A stretch of DNA of 64,000 nt from Planobispora longispora. GTDB lineage: Bacteria; Actinomycetota; Actinomycetes; Streptosporangiales; Streptosporangiaceae. Below the pieces are notes generated by a model that saw only the letters and a list, made by a program, of their open reading frames with translations, was not told where the DNA came from and did not search any database. The stretch is taken from NCBI RefSeq assembly GCF_016863135.1, contig NZ_BOOH01000047.1, positions 52,894 through 116,893 of the forward strand, written 5' to 3'. The translations under genes were made by a program, and so were the position numbers. Position 1 is the first letter of the stretch. Every line of letters starts with the position of its first letter. Shown here one piece after another: positions 22,162 to 30,475 of the stretch.

Positions 22162-24150
22162 CTGCCCGGACGGAGCGCCGCACCCTCCGCCGCCGCCGGC
22201 CCGGCGGGTGACGGCCCGGCAGGTCACGGCCCGGCAGGTCACGGCCCGGCGAGCGGAAGCGGGTGGCGGCTGCTGCCGGCGCTGCTGCGGCCCCGCCGCC
22301 GTCCGCTGGCCGCCGCCGCGGCCTGGTCCCTCGTCGAGGCGATCCCGGCGTTGCTGTCCGGGCTGCTCGTCGCCGCGGCCCTCGACGGCGGTTTCCTCGC
22401 CGGGCGGCCGGGCGCCGGCCTGGCCTGGCTCGGCCTGCTCGGGTTCGCGATGCTCCTCAGAGCCGTGGCCATGCGGATGATGTTCCCCTGCCTGGCCGCG
22501 GTGGTCGAGCCGCTCCGCGACGACCTGGTCCGTGCGCTCGTCTCCGCCACCGTGACCCGGGCCGCCGGCGGGGAGGCGCCGGACCCCGCCGCCGCCACCC
22601 GCCTCACCGAGCAGGTGGAGACGGTGCGGAACCTGGTCTCCGCGCTGCTGCGAAGCGCCCGCACGCTGGGCATGTCGCTGGTGGCCGCGCTGGGCGGGCT
22701 GCTGATCCTGTCCCCTGTGGTCGCCGCCGCCGTCGCCGTGCCCGTCGCCGCGGCACTGGCCGTGTTCGCCAGGATGATGCCCTTACTCCTGGCCCGTCAG
22801 CGCGCGCTCATCCTCGCCGACGAGGACCTCGCCGCCCGGGCCACTCCGATCCTGTCGGGTCTGCGGGACATCGCCGCCTGCGGAGCGCGGGCGCATGCGC
22901 ACGCCGCGGTGGAGTCCGCCGTCGCCGTCCAGGCGGCGGCCACCCGGGCGCTGGCCCGCGCGGGTGTGAGCCGGCGGCTCGTCGTCACGCTCGGCGCGCA
23001 CCTGCCGCTGGCGGGCCTGCTGATCGCCGCCCGGCCGCTGATCGAGGCGGGCCGCCTCAGCCCCGGCGAGGTCGTCGGCGCGGCGGCCTACCTGGCGACC
23101 GGACTCGACCCGGCGATGCGCATGCTCGTCGGCGTCGTCGGCTCCTGGGGCGTGACCCTCACCGTCGTCCTGGGCAGGCTCGCCGAGACCGTCACCGTCC
23201 CCGCCCGGATCCCGCCCGGACCGCCCGCTCCGACCCCGGCCGCCCCCACCCCGCCCGCTCCGACCCCGGCCGCTCGGGACGGAGCCGGTCGCGCGGCCGT
23301 CCCGGGCGCCGTGACGCCGGGCCGCCCGCTGCCGGGTCGCCCGCTATCGGAGCGTCCGCTGCCGGGGCGCCCGCCGTCCGGCCACCGGCTGGAGGTGGAG
23401 GGGCTGAGCTTCGCCTACGCCTCCCGGGCCGCGCCCGTGGTGCACGGCCTCGACCTGACCGTCGCCGAAGGGGAGCACCTGGCCGTGGTCGGTCCCAGCG
23501 GCGTCGGCAAGTCCACGCTGTCCATGCTGCTGACCGGGCTTCAGCGGCCCACCGGCGGCCGGATACGGCTCGGCGGCCTTCCGCTCGAGGCGATACCCGA
23601 GCACCTCCTGCGGACCGTGATGGCGCTGGTGCCGCAGGAGGCCTACGTCTTCGCCGGGACGCTGGGCGAGAACCTCGCCTACCTCTGCCCGTCCGACCCG
23701 CGGACCGCGGACCGGCGGGTTCGGGAGGCGGTGGACGCCGTGGGCGCCCGCGCGCTCGTCGGACGACTGGGCGGGCTCGACGCCGTGATCGAGGAGCCGG
23801 CCGCGCTCTCGGCCGGGGAGAGGCAGCTCATCACCCTGGCCCGCGCCTACGCGTCCCCGGCGCGTGTCGTCGTCCTGGACGAGGCGACCTGCCACCTCGA
23901 CCCCGCCGCCGAACTGCGCGCGGAGACGGCGTTCGCCGCCCGCGAGGGCACCCTCATCGTGATCGCCCACCGCATCAGCTCCGCCCGCAGGGCCCGCCGC
24001 GTCCTGGTGATGGACGGCGCGGCCGCGCTCACCGGATCGCACCGTGAACTGCTGGCCCGGTCACCCGTGTACGCCGGGTTGGTCGGCCACTGGCGGGGCG
24101 ACGACGCCGCGGGCGGGCCGTCGCCCCGTCAGGTCACAGCAGGGACTTGA
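22135..24150 (+). CDS. ABC exporter half-transporter (TMD-NBD), catalytic subunit
   Basis: 671 residues from GTG at 22135 (AGGAGGA upstream); ATG at 22150 is an alternative. A Gly/Pro/His-rich N-terminal tail precedes six membrane helices (about 40-350). A low-complexity linker of repeated APTP and GRPLPGRPLS units (about 355-420) joins the ATPase: Walker A GPSGVGKST, Q-loop VPQEAYVF, signature LSAGERQ, Walker B VVVLDEATCHLD with catalytic Glu. It pairs well with the preceding degenerate half-transporter. The 3' end overlaps the converging LLM oxidoreductase gene by 17 bp, marking the right border of the lanthipeptide cluster. Confidence 0.88.
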   Translation: MPGPFMRLPLPGRSAAPSAAAGPAGDGPAGHGPAGHGPASGSGWRLLPALLRPRRRPLAAAAAWSLVEAIPALLSGLLVAAALDGGFLAGRPGAGLAWLGLLGFAMLLRAVAMRMMFPCLAAVVEPLRDDLVRALVSATVTRAAGGEAPDPAAATRLTEQVETVRNLVSALLRSARTLGMSLVAALGGLLILSPVVAAAVAVPVAAALAVFARMMPLLLARQRALILADEDLAARATPILSGLRDIAACGARAHAHAAVESAVAVQAAATRALARAGVSRRLVVTLGAHLPLAGLLIAARPLIEAGRLSPGEVVGAAAYLATGLDPAMRMLVGVVGSWGVTLTVVLGRLAETVTVPARIPPGPPAPTPAAPTPPAPTPAARDGAGRAAVPGAVTPGRPLPGRPLSERPLPGRPPSGHRLEVEGLSFAYASRAAPVVHGLDLTVAEGEHLAVVGPSGVGKSTLSMLLTGLQRPTGGRIRLGGLPLEAIPEHLLRTVMALVPQEAYVFAGTLGENLAYLCPSDPRTADRRVREAVDAVGARALVGRLGGLDAVIEEPAALSAGERQLITLARAYASPARVVVLDEATCHLDPAAELRAETAFAAREGTLIVIAHRISSARRARRVLVMDGAAALTGSHRELLARSPVYAGLVGHWRGDDAAGGPSPRQVTAGT

Positions 24151-25030
24151 GGAAGTCCCTGGTGCGCTGGTCGCGGCCGAACTCGGAGGCGGCGAAGTCG
24201 GTGACCCCGGCCTTGGCGAGCGTCTCCAGCTGGGCGGCCACGGTGTCCTCGTCGCCGATGAGCGCCACCTGGGCCGGGCCCTCCGCGCCCTCCTTGTCGA
24301 GCATGGCCCGGTAGGAGGGCAGGTGGCCGTAGACGGCGAAGACCTCGGCCGCGCGGGCGCGGGCGGCCTCGACGTCGTCGGTGATGCAGATCGGGAGCCC
24401 GCAGACGATCCTCGGCGCGGGCCGTCCCGCCGCCCGGGCCGCCTCGGTGACGGCCGGGGCCACGTGCTCGGCGACGGTCTTGGGGCCGGTCATCCAGAGC
24501 ACGGTGCCGTCGGCGACCTCGCCGGCGAGCTTGAGCATGCGCGGGGCCAGCGCGGCGATGAGCACCGGCATGTCACCCGTGCCGGGGGTGCTGAGGCCGA
24601 TCTTCGCGGTGAGGGTCTCGCCCTCGAACTCCACCTGCTCCCCGCGCACCAGCGGCACCAGGACGGACAGGTATTCGCGCATGTGCCGGGCGGGCTTGTC
24701 GAAGCTGTAGCCGTACATGCCCTCGATGACGATCTGGTGCGAGAGCCCGATGCCGAGTGCCAGCCTCCCCTCCAGGGCGGTGTTGACCGTGAGCGCCTGC
24801 TGGGCCAGGACCGCGGGGTGGCGCGGGTAGGTCGGCACGACGGCGGTGCCGAGCTCGATTCCGGGCACCTGGCTGCCCGCCACGGCGAGCGCGGTCAGGG
24901 CGTCGAGGCCGAAGATGTTGGAGACCCACGCCGAGGGGAAGCCCTCATCGGCGGTGCGGGCGATCCGGTCCCGCAGTTTGCCGAGCGCTTCCGGGCCCTG
25001 GGGCTCGTCGAGGTACAGTCCGATCCGCAT
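24134..25030 (-). CDS. LLM-class F420-dependent oxidoreductase
   Basis: 298 residues with the luciferase-like TIM-barrel pattern: MRIGLYLDEPQG, ADEGFPSAWVSNIFGLDALTAL, GIELGTAVVPTYPRHPAVLAQQALTV, and GRLALGIGLSHQ. The PTYPRHP segment is typical of the F420-dependent members found in actinobacteria. It would reduce or oxidise a small molecule with F420. Substrate is unknown. The gene converges on and overlaps the last ABC gene by 17 bp, so it is probably not part of the lanthipeptide cluster. Confidence 0.88.
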   Translation of the reverse strand: MRIGLYLDEPQGPEALGKLRDRIARTADEGFPSAWVSNIFGLDALTALAVAGSQVPGIELGTAVVPTYPRHPAVLAQQALTVNTALEGRLALGIGLSHQIVIEGMYGYSFDKPARHMREYLSVLVPLVRGEQVEFEGETLTAKIGLSTPGTGDMPVLIAALAPRMLKLAGEVADGTVLWMTGPKTVAEHVAPAVTEAARAAGRPAPRIVCGLPICITDDVEAARARAAEVFAVYGHLPSYRAMLDKEGAEGPAQVALIGDEDTVAAQLETLAKAGVTDFAASEFGRDQRTRDFLKSLL

Positions 25031-25045
25031 CGCTACCGAACTCCA

Positions 25046-25081
25046 TTCTAGTCGTTCGGGCCAGTCTAGAACTTCCTTCCG
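25046..25081. promoter_or_regulatory. TTCTAG/CTAGAA inverted repeat upstream of LLM gene
   Basis: TTCTAG (25046-25051) and CTAGAA (25076-25081) flank a 24-bp spacer just upstream of the LLM oxidoreductase ATG. The stretch is AT-richer than its surroundings. It may be a regulator half-site pair or promoter element; the long spacer makes it uncertain. Confidence 0.3.
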
Positions 25082-25179
25082 CCCAGCCGAAGGGGCGTCC
25101 CGCGTTCATACCCGGGCGGCCGCTCCCGTTACGAGGACCGGGACTCGTCCCGAGGGCCCGGCCCCGCCCCGGACCGCGC

Positions 25180-27294
25180 TCAGCGGCGGATCGTCCCGCG
25201 CAGCGGCAGGTCCCGCGAGGAGGCCCCGACATGCACGGTGTGGCCGCCGCGCACCGTCACCCACTTCCCGCCGCGCCAGATCTGGAACGCCCGCTCCGGG
25301 AGGCGGAAGGCGACCGTGGCCGACTTCCCCGGCGCGAGCCGTACCTTGGCGAACCCGCGCAGCTGCCGCGGCGGCTCCCCCGCTCCCCCGGGGAAGCCCA
25401 GATACAGCTGCGGTACGGCGACGCCCGCCCGCGGACCGGTGTTGCGCACCGTGACCCGCACCGTGGTCCCGGAGACCGACAGCCCCCGATAGGAGAACGT
25501 GGTGTAGGACAGCCCGTGCCCGAAGGGGAACAGCGGCGCGACGCCGGTCGCGTCGAAGTGCCGGTAGCCGACGCGCAGCCGCTCGCTGTAGACCTGCCGC
25601 AGGCCCACCCCGGGGAACTGCCCGCGGGTGCTCGCCGGATAGTCGGACGCGCGCCTGGCGACGGTCATCGGCAGGCGCCCGCCGGGGTCGGCGTCGCCGA
25701 ACAGCACGGCGGCCAGCGCGTTGCCCAGTTCCTGCCCGCCGAGGAAGGACGAGACCACGGCCTTCGCCTTCCCGGCCCAGGGCATGAGGACCTGCGCGGG
25801 ACTGGTGAGCACGACCACCGTGTCCGGGTTGGCCGCGATGACGGTCTCGATCAGCTTGTCCGCGTTCCCGGGCAGCCGCAGGCTCTCGCGGTCCTCCCCC
25901 TCCTCGGTGACCAGCCCCGCCACGACCACGGCGACGTCGGCCTCGCGCGCGGCCTCGGCGGCGGCGCGCAGCCCGGACTCCCCCTCGCCGTCCCCCGGCG
26001 TGTAGGTCACCTCACCGCGGGCGCGCTCCTCGATGCCCTCGTACGGCGTGACCACGTACGGCGGCAGCACCCGCCCGGACCCCGCCGAGGTGATCCGGAC
26101 GTCGTCGTGGGCGGCGGTCCCGATGACGGCGATGTCGCCGGTGTCCTTGGACAGGGGCAGGAGACCGCCCCGGTTCTTCAGCAGCGTGGTCCCGGATATC
26201 GCGATCTCGCGGGCCAGGGCGGTGTGCGCCGCGGTGCGGACGTTCCGGCCGGGTGCGCCGTACCCGCCCTCGAAGAGCCCGTCGGCGATCATCGGCGTGA
26301 GCACCCGGCGGACCATGTCGTCCAGGCGGGCCTCGGGGAAGCTCCCCGAGGCCAGCCCCGCCCGCAGGTTGACGGAGAACAGCGGGTCGTCCGGCATCGC
26401 CTGGTCGAGCCCGGCGCGCGCGGCCTTCTGCCCGCTCCGGGTGGCCAGCCAGTCGGACATGACCCAGCCGTCGAAGCCCATGGACTTCTTCAGGTCGGCG
26501 GTGAGCGTCTTGCGGTTCTCGCAGGCGTAGGCGCCGTTGACCCGGTTGTAGGCGCACATGACCGCCCCGGCCCCGGCCTCGACCGCGGCCTCGAACGGCG
26601 GGTAGTAGATCTCCCGCAGCGTGCGCTCGTCGATGACCGCGTTCACGAGCATGCGGTCGGTCTCCTGGTTGTTGCCGACGTAGTGCTTGACGGTGGGGAT
26701 GACGTTCCGGCTGCGGATGCCCCTGACCTCCTGGGCGGCCAGCGCCGAGGTGAGGTGGGGGTCCTCTCCGAAGCTCTCCCAGACCCGGCCCGACTGGGGC
26801 ACCCGCAGGATGTCCACGGCGGGCGCGAGGTGCACGTTGACACCCTTGCCCCGGGCCTCCGCGCCGAGGGCGGCCCCGAAGCGGCGGGCCAGGGCGGTGT
26901 CCCAGGTGGCGGCGAGGGTGATGGGCGCGGGGAAGGCGGTCACGCCCTTGACGTCGCTGACGCCGTGCGGGCCGTCGTGCATGCGCAGTTCGGGGATCCC
27001 GAGCCGGGGGACGCCCTTGACCCGGCCGCGCGGCATCAGCGCCAGGCCGTGACCGCGCACCATGTTCAGCTTCTCGTCCGTCGTCATCGCCTTGAGCAGC
27101 AGCTCCACCCGCTCGGAGACGGGCCTGCCGGTGTCGAGCCAGGGCCGCCGGTCCCGCTCGCCCGCGGTCACGACGCCGGCGGGCGGGACCGCCGGCGCCC
27201 GGGGCGGAGAGGCTGTCGCCGGGAGCGGGGAGGCGAGGAGCAGGGCGGCGAGGAGAACGGTGGTCCCGGTGGCGGAACGTCTCAGGCTCGGCAC
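25180..27294 (-). CDS. Secreted glycoside hydrolase family 3 enzyme
   Basis: About 704 residues. GTG at 27294 is preferred because AGGGGACG lies just upstream and it gives a clean Sec signal peptide (VPSLRRSATGTTVLLAALLLASPLPATA); a GTG at 27315 is also in frame. Domains: GH3 N-terminal barrel (RMHDGPHGVSD; KHYVGNNQETDR; nucleophile Asp in GFDGWVMSDW), GH3 C-terminal domain with acid/base region (GLVTEEGEDRESLRLPG), and a fibronectin-III-like end (FPFGHGLSYTTFSY; VPQLYLGFP). It probably cleaves beta-glucosides or related oligosaccharides outside the cell. It stands alone on the minus strand, back to back with a GH13 gene. Confidence 0.92.
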   Translation of the reverse strand: MPSLRRSATGTTVLLAALLLASPLPATASPPRAPAVPPAGVVTAGERDRRPWLDTGRPVSERVELLLKAMTTDEKLNMVRGHGLALMPRGRVKGVPRLGIPELRMHDGPHGVSDVKGVTAFPAPITLAATWDTALARRFGAALGAEARGKGVNVHLAPAVDILRVPQSGRVWESFGEDPHLTSALAAQEVRGIRSRNVIPTVKHYVGNNQETDRMLVNAVIDERTLREIYYPPFEAAVEAGAGAVMCAYNRVNGAYACENRKTLTADLKKSMGFDGWVMSDWLATRSGQKAARAGLDQAMPDDPLFSVNLRAGLASGSFPEARLDDMVRRVLTPMIADGLFEGGYGAPGRNVRTAAHTALAREIAISGTTLLKNRGGLLPLSKDTGDIAVIGTAAHDDVRITSAGSGRVLPPYVVTPYEGIEERARGEVTYTPGDGEGESGLRAAAEAAREADVAVVVAGLVTEEGEDRESLRLPGNADKLIETVIAANPDTVVVLTSPAQVLMPWAGKAKAVVSSFLGGQELGNALAAVLFGDADPGGRLPMTVARRASDYPASTRGQFPGVGLRQVYSERLRVGYRHFDATGVAPLFPFGHGLSYTTFSYRGLSVSGTTVRVTVRNTGPRAGVAVPQLYLGFPGGAGEPPRQLRGFAKVRLAPGKSATVAFRLPERAFQIWRGGKWVTVRGGHTVHVGASSRDLPLRGTIRR

Positions 27295-27547
27295 GGTCGT
27301 CCCCTGACGTGTCACGGCGGTGGAGAGCCGATCCTGGCCCCGCCCGCCGGTCGCGATCTATGGCCCTCCGCCACAACACGGCGGCGGCAATGTGGCATGC
27401 GATACGAGAATCACTGGAATTGCGGTTTCCGGTACGCCATTCATGGGAGAACCTGATGGGCCGGAAACACCCGGAGCCGACCGTCCCGCAGTCAACAGCC
27501 TCGAAGTCAACCGCCTCCCCTCGGGGACCGCCGGTGAAGGAGCGACC
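27295..27547. other. Divergent intergenic region between GH3 and GH13 genes
   Basis: 253 bp containing the promoters of both carbohydrate genes. The central part (27380-27450) is AT-richer. GAAGGAG at its right end is the ribosome site of the GH13 gene. No convincing palindrome or small gene was seen. Confidence 0.4.
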
Positions 27548-28849
27548 GTGGCGTCATGGGCCGACCACGCGATCTGGTGGCACGTGTACCCGCTCGGGTT
27601 CACCGGCGCCGAACCCGCCGCCCTCCCCGCCGCCGAGCCGGTACGGCACCGCCTGCGGCACCTGGAGAACTGGCTCGACTACGCCGTCGAGCTGGGCTGC
27701 TCGGGCCTGCAGCTGGGCCCGATCTTCGACTCGGAGACCCACGGCTACGACACGGTCGACCACTTCCGCGTCGATCCCCGGCTCGGCGACGACGCCGACT
27801 TCGACCGGCTGGTCGCCGCCGCCCGCGACCGGGGCCTGCGCGTGCTCCTGGACGGGGTGTTCAACCATGTCGCCCGGGGCTTCCCCGTGTTCGAACAGGC
27901 GGGCGCCGACCCCCGCGCCGCCGCCTGGTTCCGCCGCTCCCCCGGCGGCGCGGACTACGACACCTTCGAGGGCCACCACCACCTCGTCGCCCTCGACCAC
28001 GGCGAGCCCGCCGTGCTCGACCACGTCGTGCGGGTCATGGACCACTGGCTCGGCCGGGGCGCCTCCGGCTGGCGGCTCGACGCCGCCTACGCGGTGCCCC
28101 CGGACTTCTGGCGGCGGGCCCTGGAGCGGGTCCGCCCGCGCCACCCGGACGCCTGGTTCGCCGGGGAGGTGCTCCACGGCGACTACGCCGCCTACGTCGG
28201 CGAGAGCGGGCTGGACTCGGTCACCCAGTACGAGCTGTGGAAGGCGATCTGGAGCTCGCTCAACGACGGCAACTTCTACGAGCTGGCCTGGGCCCTGGAG
28301 CGGCACAACGGGTTCCTGAAGACCTTCGCGCCGCTGACCTTCACCGGCAACCACGACGTGACCCGGCTGGCCAGCCGTCTGGCCGACGCCCGCCACCTGG
28401 GCCACGCCCTGGCCGTGCTGTTCACCGTCGGCGGCGTGCCCAGCGTCTACTCCGGCGACGAGCAGGGCTTCCACGGCGTCAAGGAGGAGCGGGCCGGCGG
28501 GGACGACGCGGTCCGCCCGGCGTTTCCCGCCACCCCGGACGGGCTCTCCCCCGCCGGCCGGCCGGTCCACCGGCTGCACCGGCGGCTGATCGGGCTGCGC
28601 CGCCGCCATCCGTGGCTGGTCCGGGCACGCACCGCCGTGCCATACCTGGACAACCGGGCCGTCGCGCTGGTCTCGGCCGATCCGGACCGTCCCGGCCGCG
28701 AGCTGCTCACCCTGCTCAACGTGGACGACGAGCCCCGCCGTTTCCCGGTCGGGACCGAGGGCCTGGCCGTACTGGAGTCGTCGTGGGAGGCCCCCGGGGA
28801 TCCGTGTCTCGTGCCCGCCCACGGCTGGGCCGTCCTCGGCGGCCGCTGA
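27548..28849 (+). CDS. GH13 alpha-amylase-family enzyme
   Basis: 433 residues from GTG at 27548 with GAAGGAG 8 nt upstream. GH13 conserved regions are clear: LLDGVFNHVARGF (region I), GWRLDAAYAVP (region II with nucleophile Asp), WFAGEVLHGDY (region III with acid/base Glu), and FTGNHDVTRLAS (region IV, NHD). There is no signal peptide, so it is intracellular. The compact size and short barrel suggest trehalose/alpha-glucan or oligosaccharide metabolism rather than starch digestion. The exact specificity cannot be read. Confidence 0.9.
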   Translation: MASWADHAIWWHVYPLGFTGAEPAALPAAEPVRHRLRHLENWLDYAVELGCSGLQLGPIFDSETHGYDTVDHFRVDPRLGDDADFDRLVAAARDRGLRVLLDGVFNHVARGFPVFEQAGADPRAAAWFRRSPGGADYDTFEGHHHLVALDHGEPAVLDHVVRVMDHWLGRGASGWRLDAAYAVPPDFWRRALERVRPRHPDAWFAGEVLHGDYAAYVGESGLDSVTQYELWKAIWSSLNDGNFYELAWALERHNGFLKTFAPLTFTGNHDVTRLASRLADARHLGHALAVLFTVGGVPSVYSGDEQGFHGVKEERAGGDDAVRPAFPATPDGLSPAGRPVHRLHRRLIGLRRRHPWLVRARTAVPYLDNRAVALVSADPDRPGRELLTLLNVDDEPRRFPVGTEGLAVLESSWEAPGDPCLVPAHGWAVLGGR

Positions 28850-28871
28850 CCCCGGCGCCCCGGGGCCGCGA

Positions 28872-29375
28872 TCACCGCGTCCGGGGAAGGGCCGCGCGGG
28901 GAAGGCCGGTGCGGGAACGGATCTCCACGGTCTTGTCCGGGTCGATCACGTGACCGCCCGCGGGCCCGCCGGCCGTGAGCTGGCGGAGCACGTCGAGTTC
29001 GTCGGCGGCCATCCAGACGGCGGTCACCAGGCCGTCCTCCACCGTGAGGATCTCGACCGTGCGGAGCCGTACGGCCCCGCCGGTGGCGGGCACCGTGCCC
29101 AGGGGCGTCTCCAGCGGGCCGACCTGGCGGGCGTGCATGCGCAGGCCGAGAACGATCCGGCCCGGCGTCTCGATCGTCTCCACCGGCTCGATCCGGAGAT
29201 CGGCGTAGGTCCGGTGCAGGGCACGGGCCCGCCGGACGAGGTCGGCGGCGGTCAGGACCGCGTCGTTCACGGACAGCGGGTCGGCGTAGATCGCACGGAA
29301 GGCCGCCTCGGCGGCCGCGGGGTCGGCGGGCGGCTCCAGCCAGAGGCCGAGGATCCGGTCGATGAGAGTGGGCAT
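28872..29375 (-). CDS. SnoaL/NTF2-like protein
   Basis: 167 residues, starting MPTLIDRILGLWLEPP and containing a cone-shaped NTF2-like pattern: FRAIYADPLSVNDAVLTAADLVRRARALHRTY, then VETIETPGRIVLGLRMHARQVG, and VEILTVEDGLVTAVWMAADELDVLRQL. Such folds serve as ester cyclases, polyketide cyclases or small-ligand binding proteins. No catalytic residues can be assigned firmly. It is monocistronic on the minus strand with a 10-bp x 4 tandem repeat upstream. Confidence 0.75.
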   Translation of the reverse strand: MPTLIDRILGLWLEPPADPAAAEAAFRAIYADPLSVNDAVLTAADLVRRARALHRTYADLRIEPVETIETPGRIVLGLRMHARQVGPLETPLGTVPATGGAVRLRTVEILTVEDGLVTAVWMAADELDVLRQLTAGGPAGGHVIDPDKTVEIRSRTGLPRAALPRTR

Positions 29376-29450
29376 GCCGGAAGTGCCGGGGGAGGCCGGG
29401 ACGGCGACCAGGGAGCCGTACACACGGCGGGGCCGTAAAAAGCCCTGGAC

Positions 29451-29490
29451 CGCCTGAGACCGCCTGAGACCGCCTGAGACCGCCTGAGAC
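29451..29490. repeat. Four perfect tandem copies of CGCCTGAGAC
   Basis: The decamer CGCCTGAGAC occurs four times without interruption (29451, 29461, 29471, 29481), with partial matches at both ends. It lies 75-115 bp upstream of the SnoaL-like gene. One unit equals about one helical turn, so it may be a phased regulator-binding array, or a slippage-prone tract that alters promoter spacing. Confidence 0.9.
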
Positions 29491-29624
29491 CGGCCGCCGG
29501 ATCCCGTACTTCTCCACACAGCGGCGCCGGCGGTATTTGTACGGAGACCGGCTCGCGGCCGGGGGCGATGCTGAGGGTGTTCGACGGCCAGCACCCGTAA
29601 CCGAGATGATCACCGAGGCCCCCC

Positions 29625-29846
29625 ATGTGCCACCACGAACCCCACTGTCCCCCGGCCTACGCATCCGACCGCGAAGCCGCGCGCCCCGTGGCCTTCCGCC
29701 CCGAGCAGGGGTGGACCCTCCTGTGCAACGGCGTCGTGCTGTTCGACGACACCGGCGAGCTGCTGCCCGACGGCCGCGCCATCGCCCCGCACCGCCCCCC
29801 GCTCCCCCGCGCCGCCCGCCGGTCCCTCCTCGTCACGGCGGCCTGA
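29625..29846 (+). CDS. DUF5999-family small protein
   Basis: 73 residues, MCHHEPHCPPAYASDREAAR... then FRPEQGWTLLCNGVVLFDDT and GELLPDGRAIAPHRP. This pattern, a His/Cys-rich start and an EQGWSLLCNGVVLFEDTGELLPDG-like core, is the actinobacterial DUF5999 family. Its function is not established; the N-terminal Cys/His set could bind a metal. It is a single gene between two unrelated transcription units, facing a converging MarR gene. Confidence 0.85.
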   Translation: MCHHEPHCPPAYASDREAARPVAFRPEQGWTLLCNGVVLFDDTGELLPDGRAIAPHRPPLPRAARRSLLVTAA

Positions 29847-29850
29847 TCGT

Positions 29851-29889
29851 CCCGCCCCGGCCTGTGACCCCACCCCGGGCCGGGGCGGG
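29851..29889. terminator. Hairpin between converging DUF5999 and MarR genes
   Basis: CCCGCCCCGG (29851-29860) pairs with CCGGGGCGGG (29880-29889): a perfect 10-bp stem with a 19-nt loop that itself can pair partly. It begins 5 bp after the DUF5999 stop. It may end transcription from both sides. Confidence 0.55.
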
Positions 29890-29937
29890 ATACCACCGGC
29901 GGAGACCGCACGGCGGCGGAGACCGGGGACTCGACGA

Positions 29938-30387
29938 TCACCGGTAGGGATCGGCGATCTCCCGCAGCCGGGTGAGGATGCGGCGGAGATTGTCGGCGTC
30001 CCGCTTGCCGAGGTGCCGCGTCCACTCGGCCTGGACCTCGGCCTCGGCCTCCATGGCGACCTCGATCGCCGCCCTTCCGCGGGCGGCGATCCGCACCAGC
30101 CGGGCCCGTGCGTCCCTCGGGTCCGGCACCCGCTCCACGTAACCGGCCTTCTCGAGCTGGTCGATCAGGAAAGTGGCCGTCTGCTTGGTGACCCGGGCCT
30201 GCTCGGCCAGGTCGGTCACCCGCGTGCCCGCCGAGCCGATCCGCTGGAACACCCGGCTCTGCGCGAGGGTGATGTCGTCGAACCCGGCCGCGATCACGGC
30301 CTTCATGACCCGGGCTTCCATCTCCCGCGCGGGGATGAAGCACAGCATGCCGAGGTTCATCTCACTCCGGCGTGGCCCCTCGTTCAT
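29938..30387 (-). CDS. MarR-family regulator
   Basis: 149 residues with a MarR winged helix: SRVFQRIGSAGTRVTDLAEQARVTKQTATFLIDQLEKAGYVERVPDPRDARARLVRI. The ATG at 30387 has GAGAGG upstream; a second in-frame ATG at 30360 (MNLGMLCFIP) with GGAG is equally possible and matches the usual start of relatives. It is divergent from a DinB-like mycothiol-type enzyme gene, with a perfect palindrome between them. It probably represses both. Confidence 0.88.
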   Translation of the reverse strand: MNEGPRRSEMNLGMLCFIPAREMEARVMKAVIAAGFDDITLAQSRVFQRIGSAGTRVTDLAEQARVTKQTATFLIDQLEKAGYVERVPDPRDARARLVRIAARGRAAIEVAMEAEAEVQAEWTRHLGKRDADNLRRILTRLREIADPYR

Positions 30388-30417
30388 CCGCCCTCTCTTG
30401 ACGCCGGACAGATTATC

Positions 30418-30432
30418 GAACTAAATTAGTTC
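30418..30432. promoter_or_regulatory. Perfect MarR-type palindrome GAACTAA-a-TTAGTTC
   Basis: GAACTAA (30418-30424), centre A, TTAGTTC (30426-30432): a perfect 7-bp-arm palindrome, very AT-rich in a GC-rich genome. It lies in the 88-bp divergent gap between the MarR gene and the DinB-like gene. It is the probable operator of the MarR protein. Confidence 0.8.
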
Positions 30433-30475
30433 CATTATCGTACCAGATTGCGGGCGGCGACAACAGGAGGCCGAG

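Noticed and set aside
29451..29490. CRISPR-like array
   Set aside because: Units are 10 bp with no spacers; it is a simple tandem repeat.
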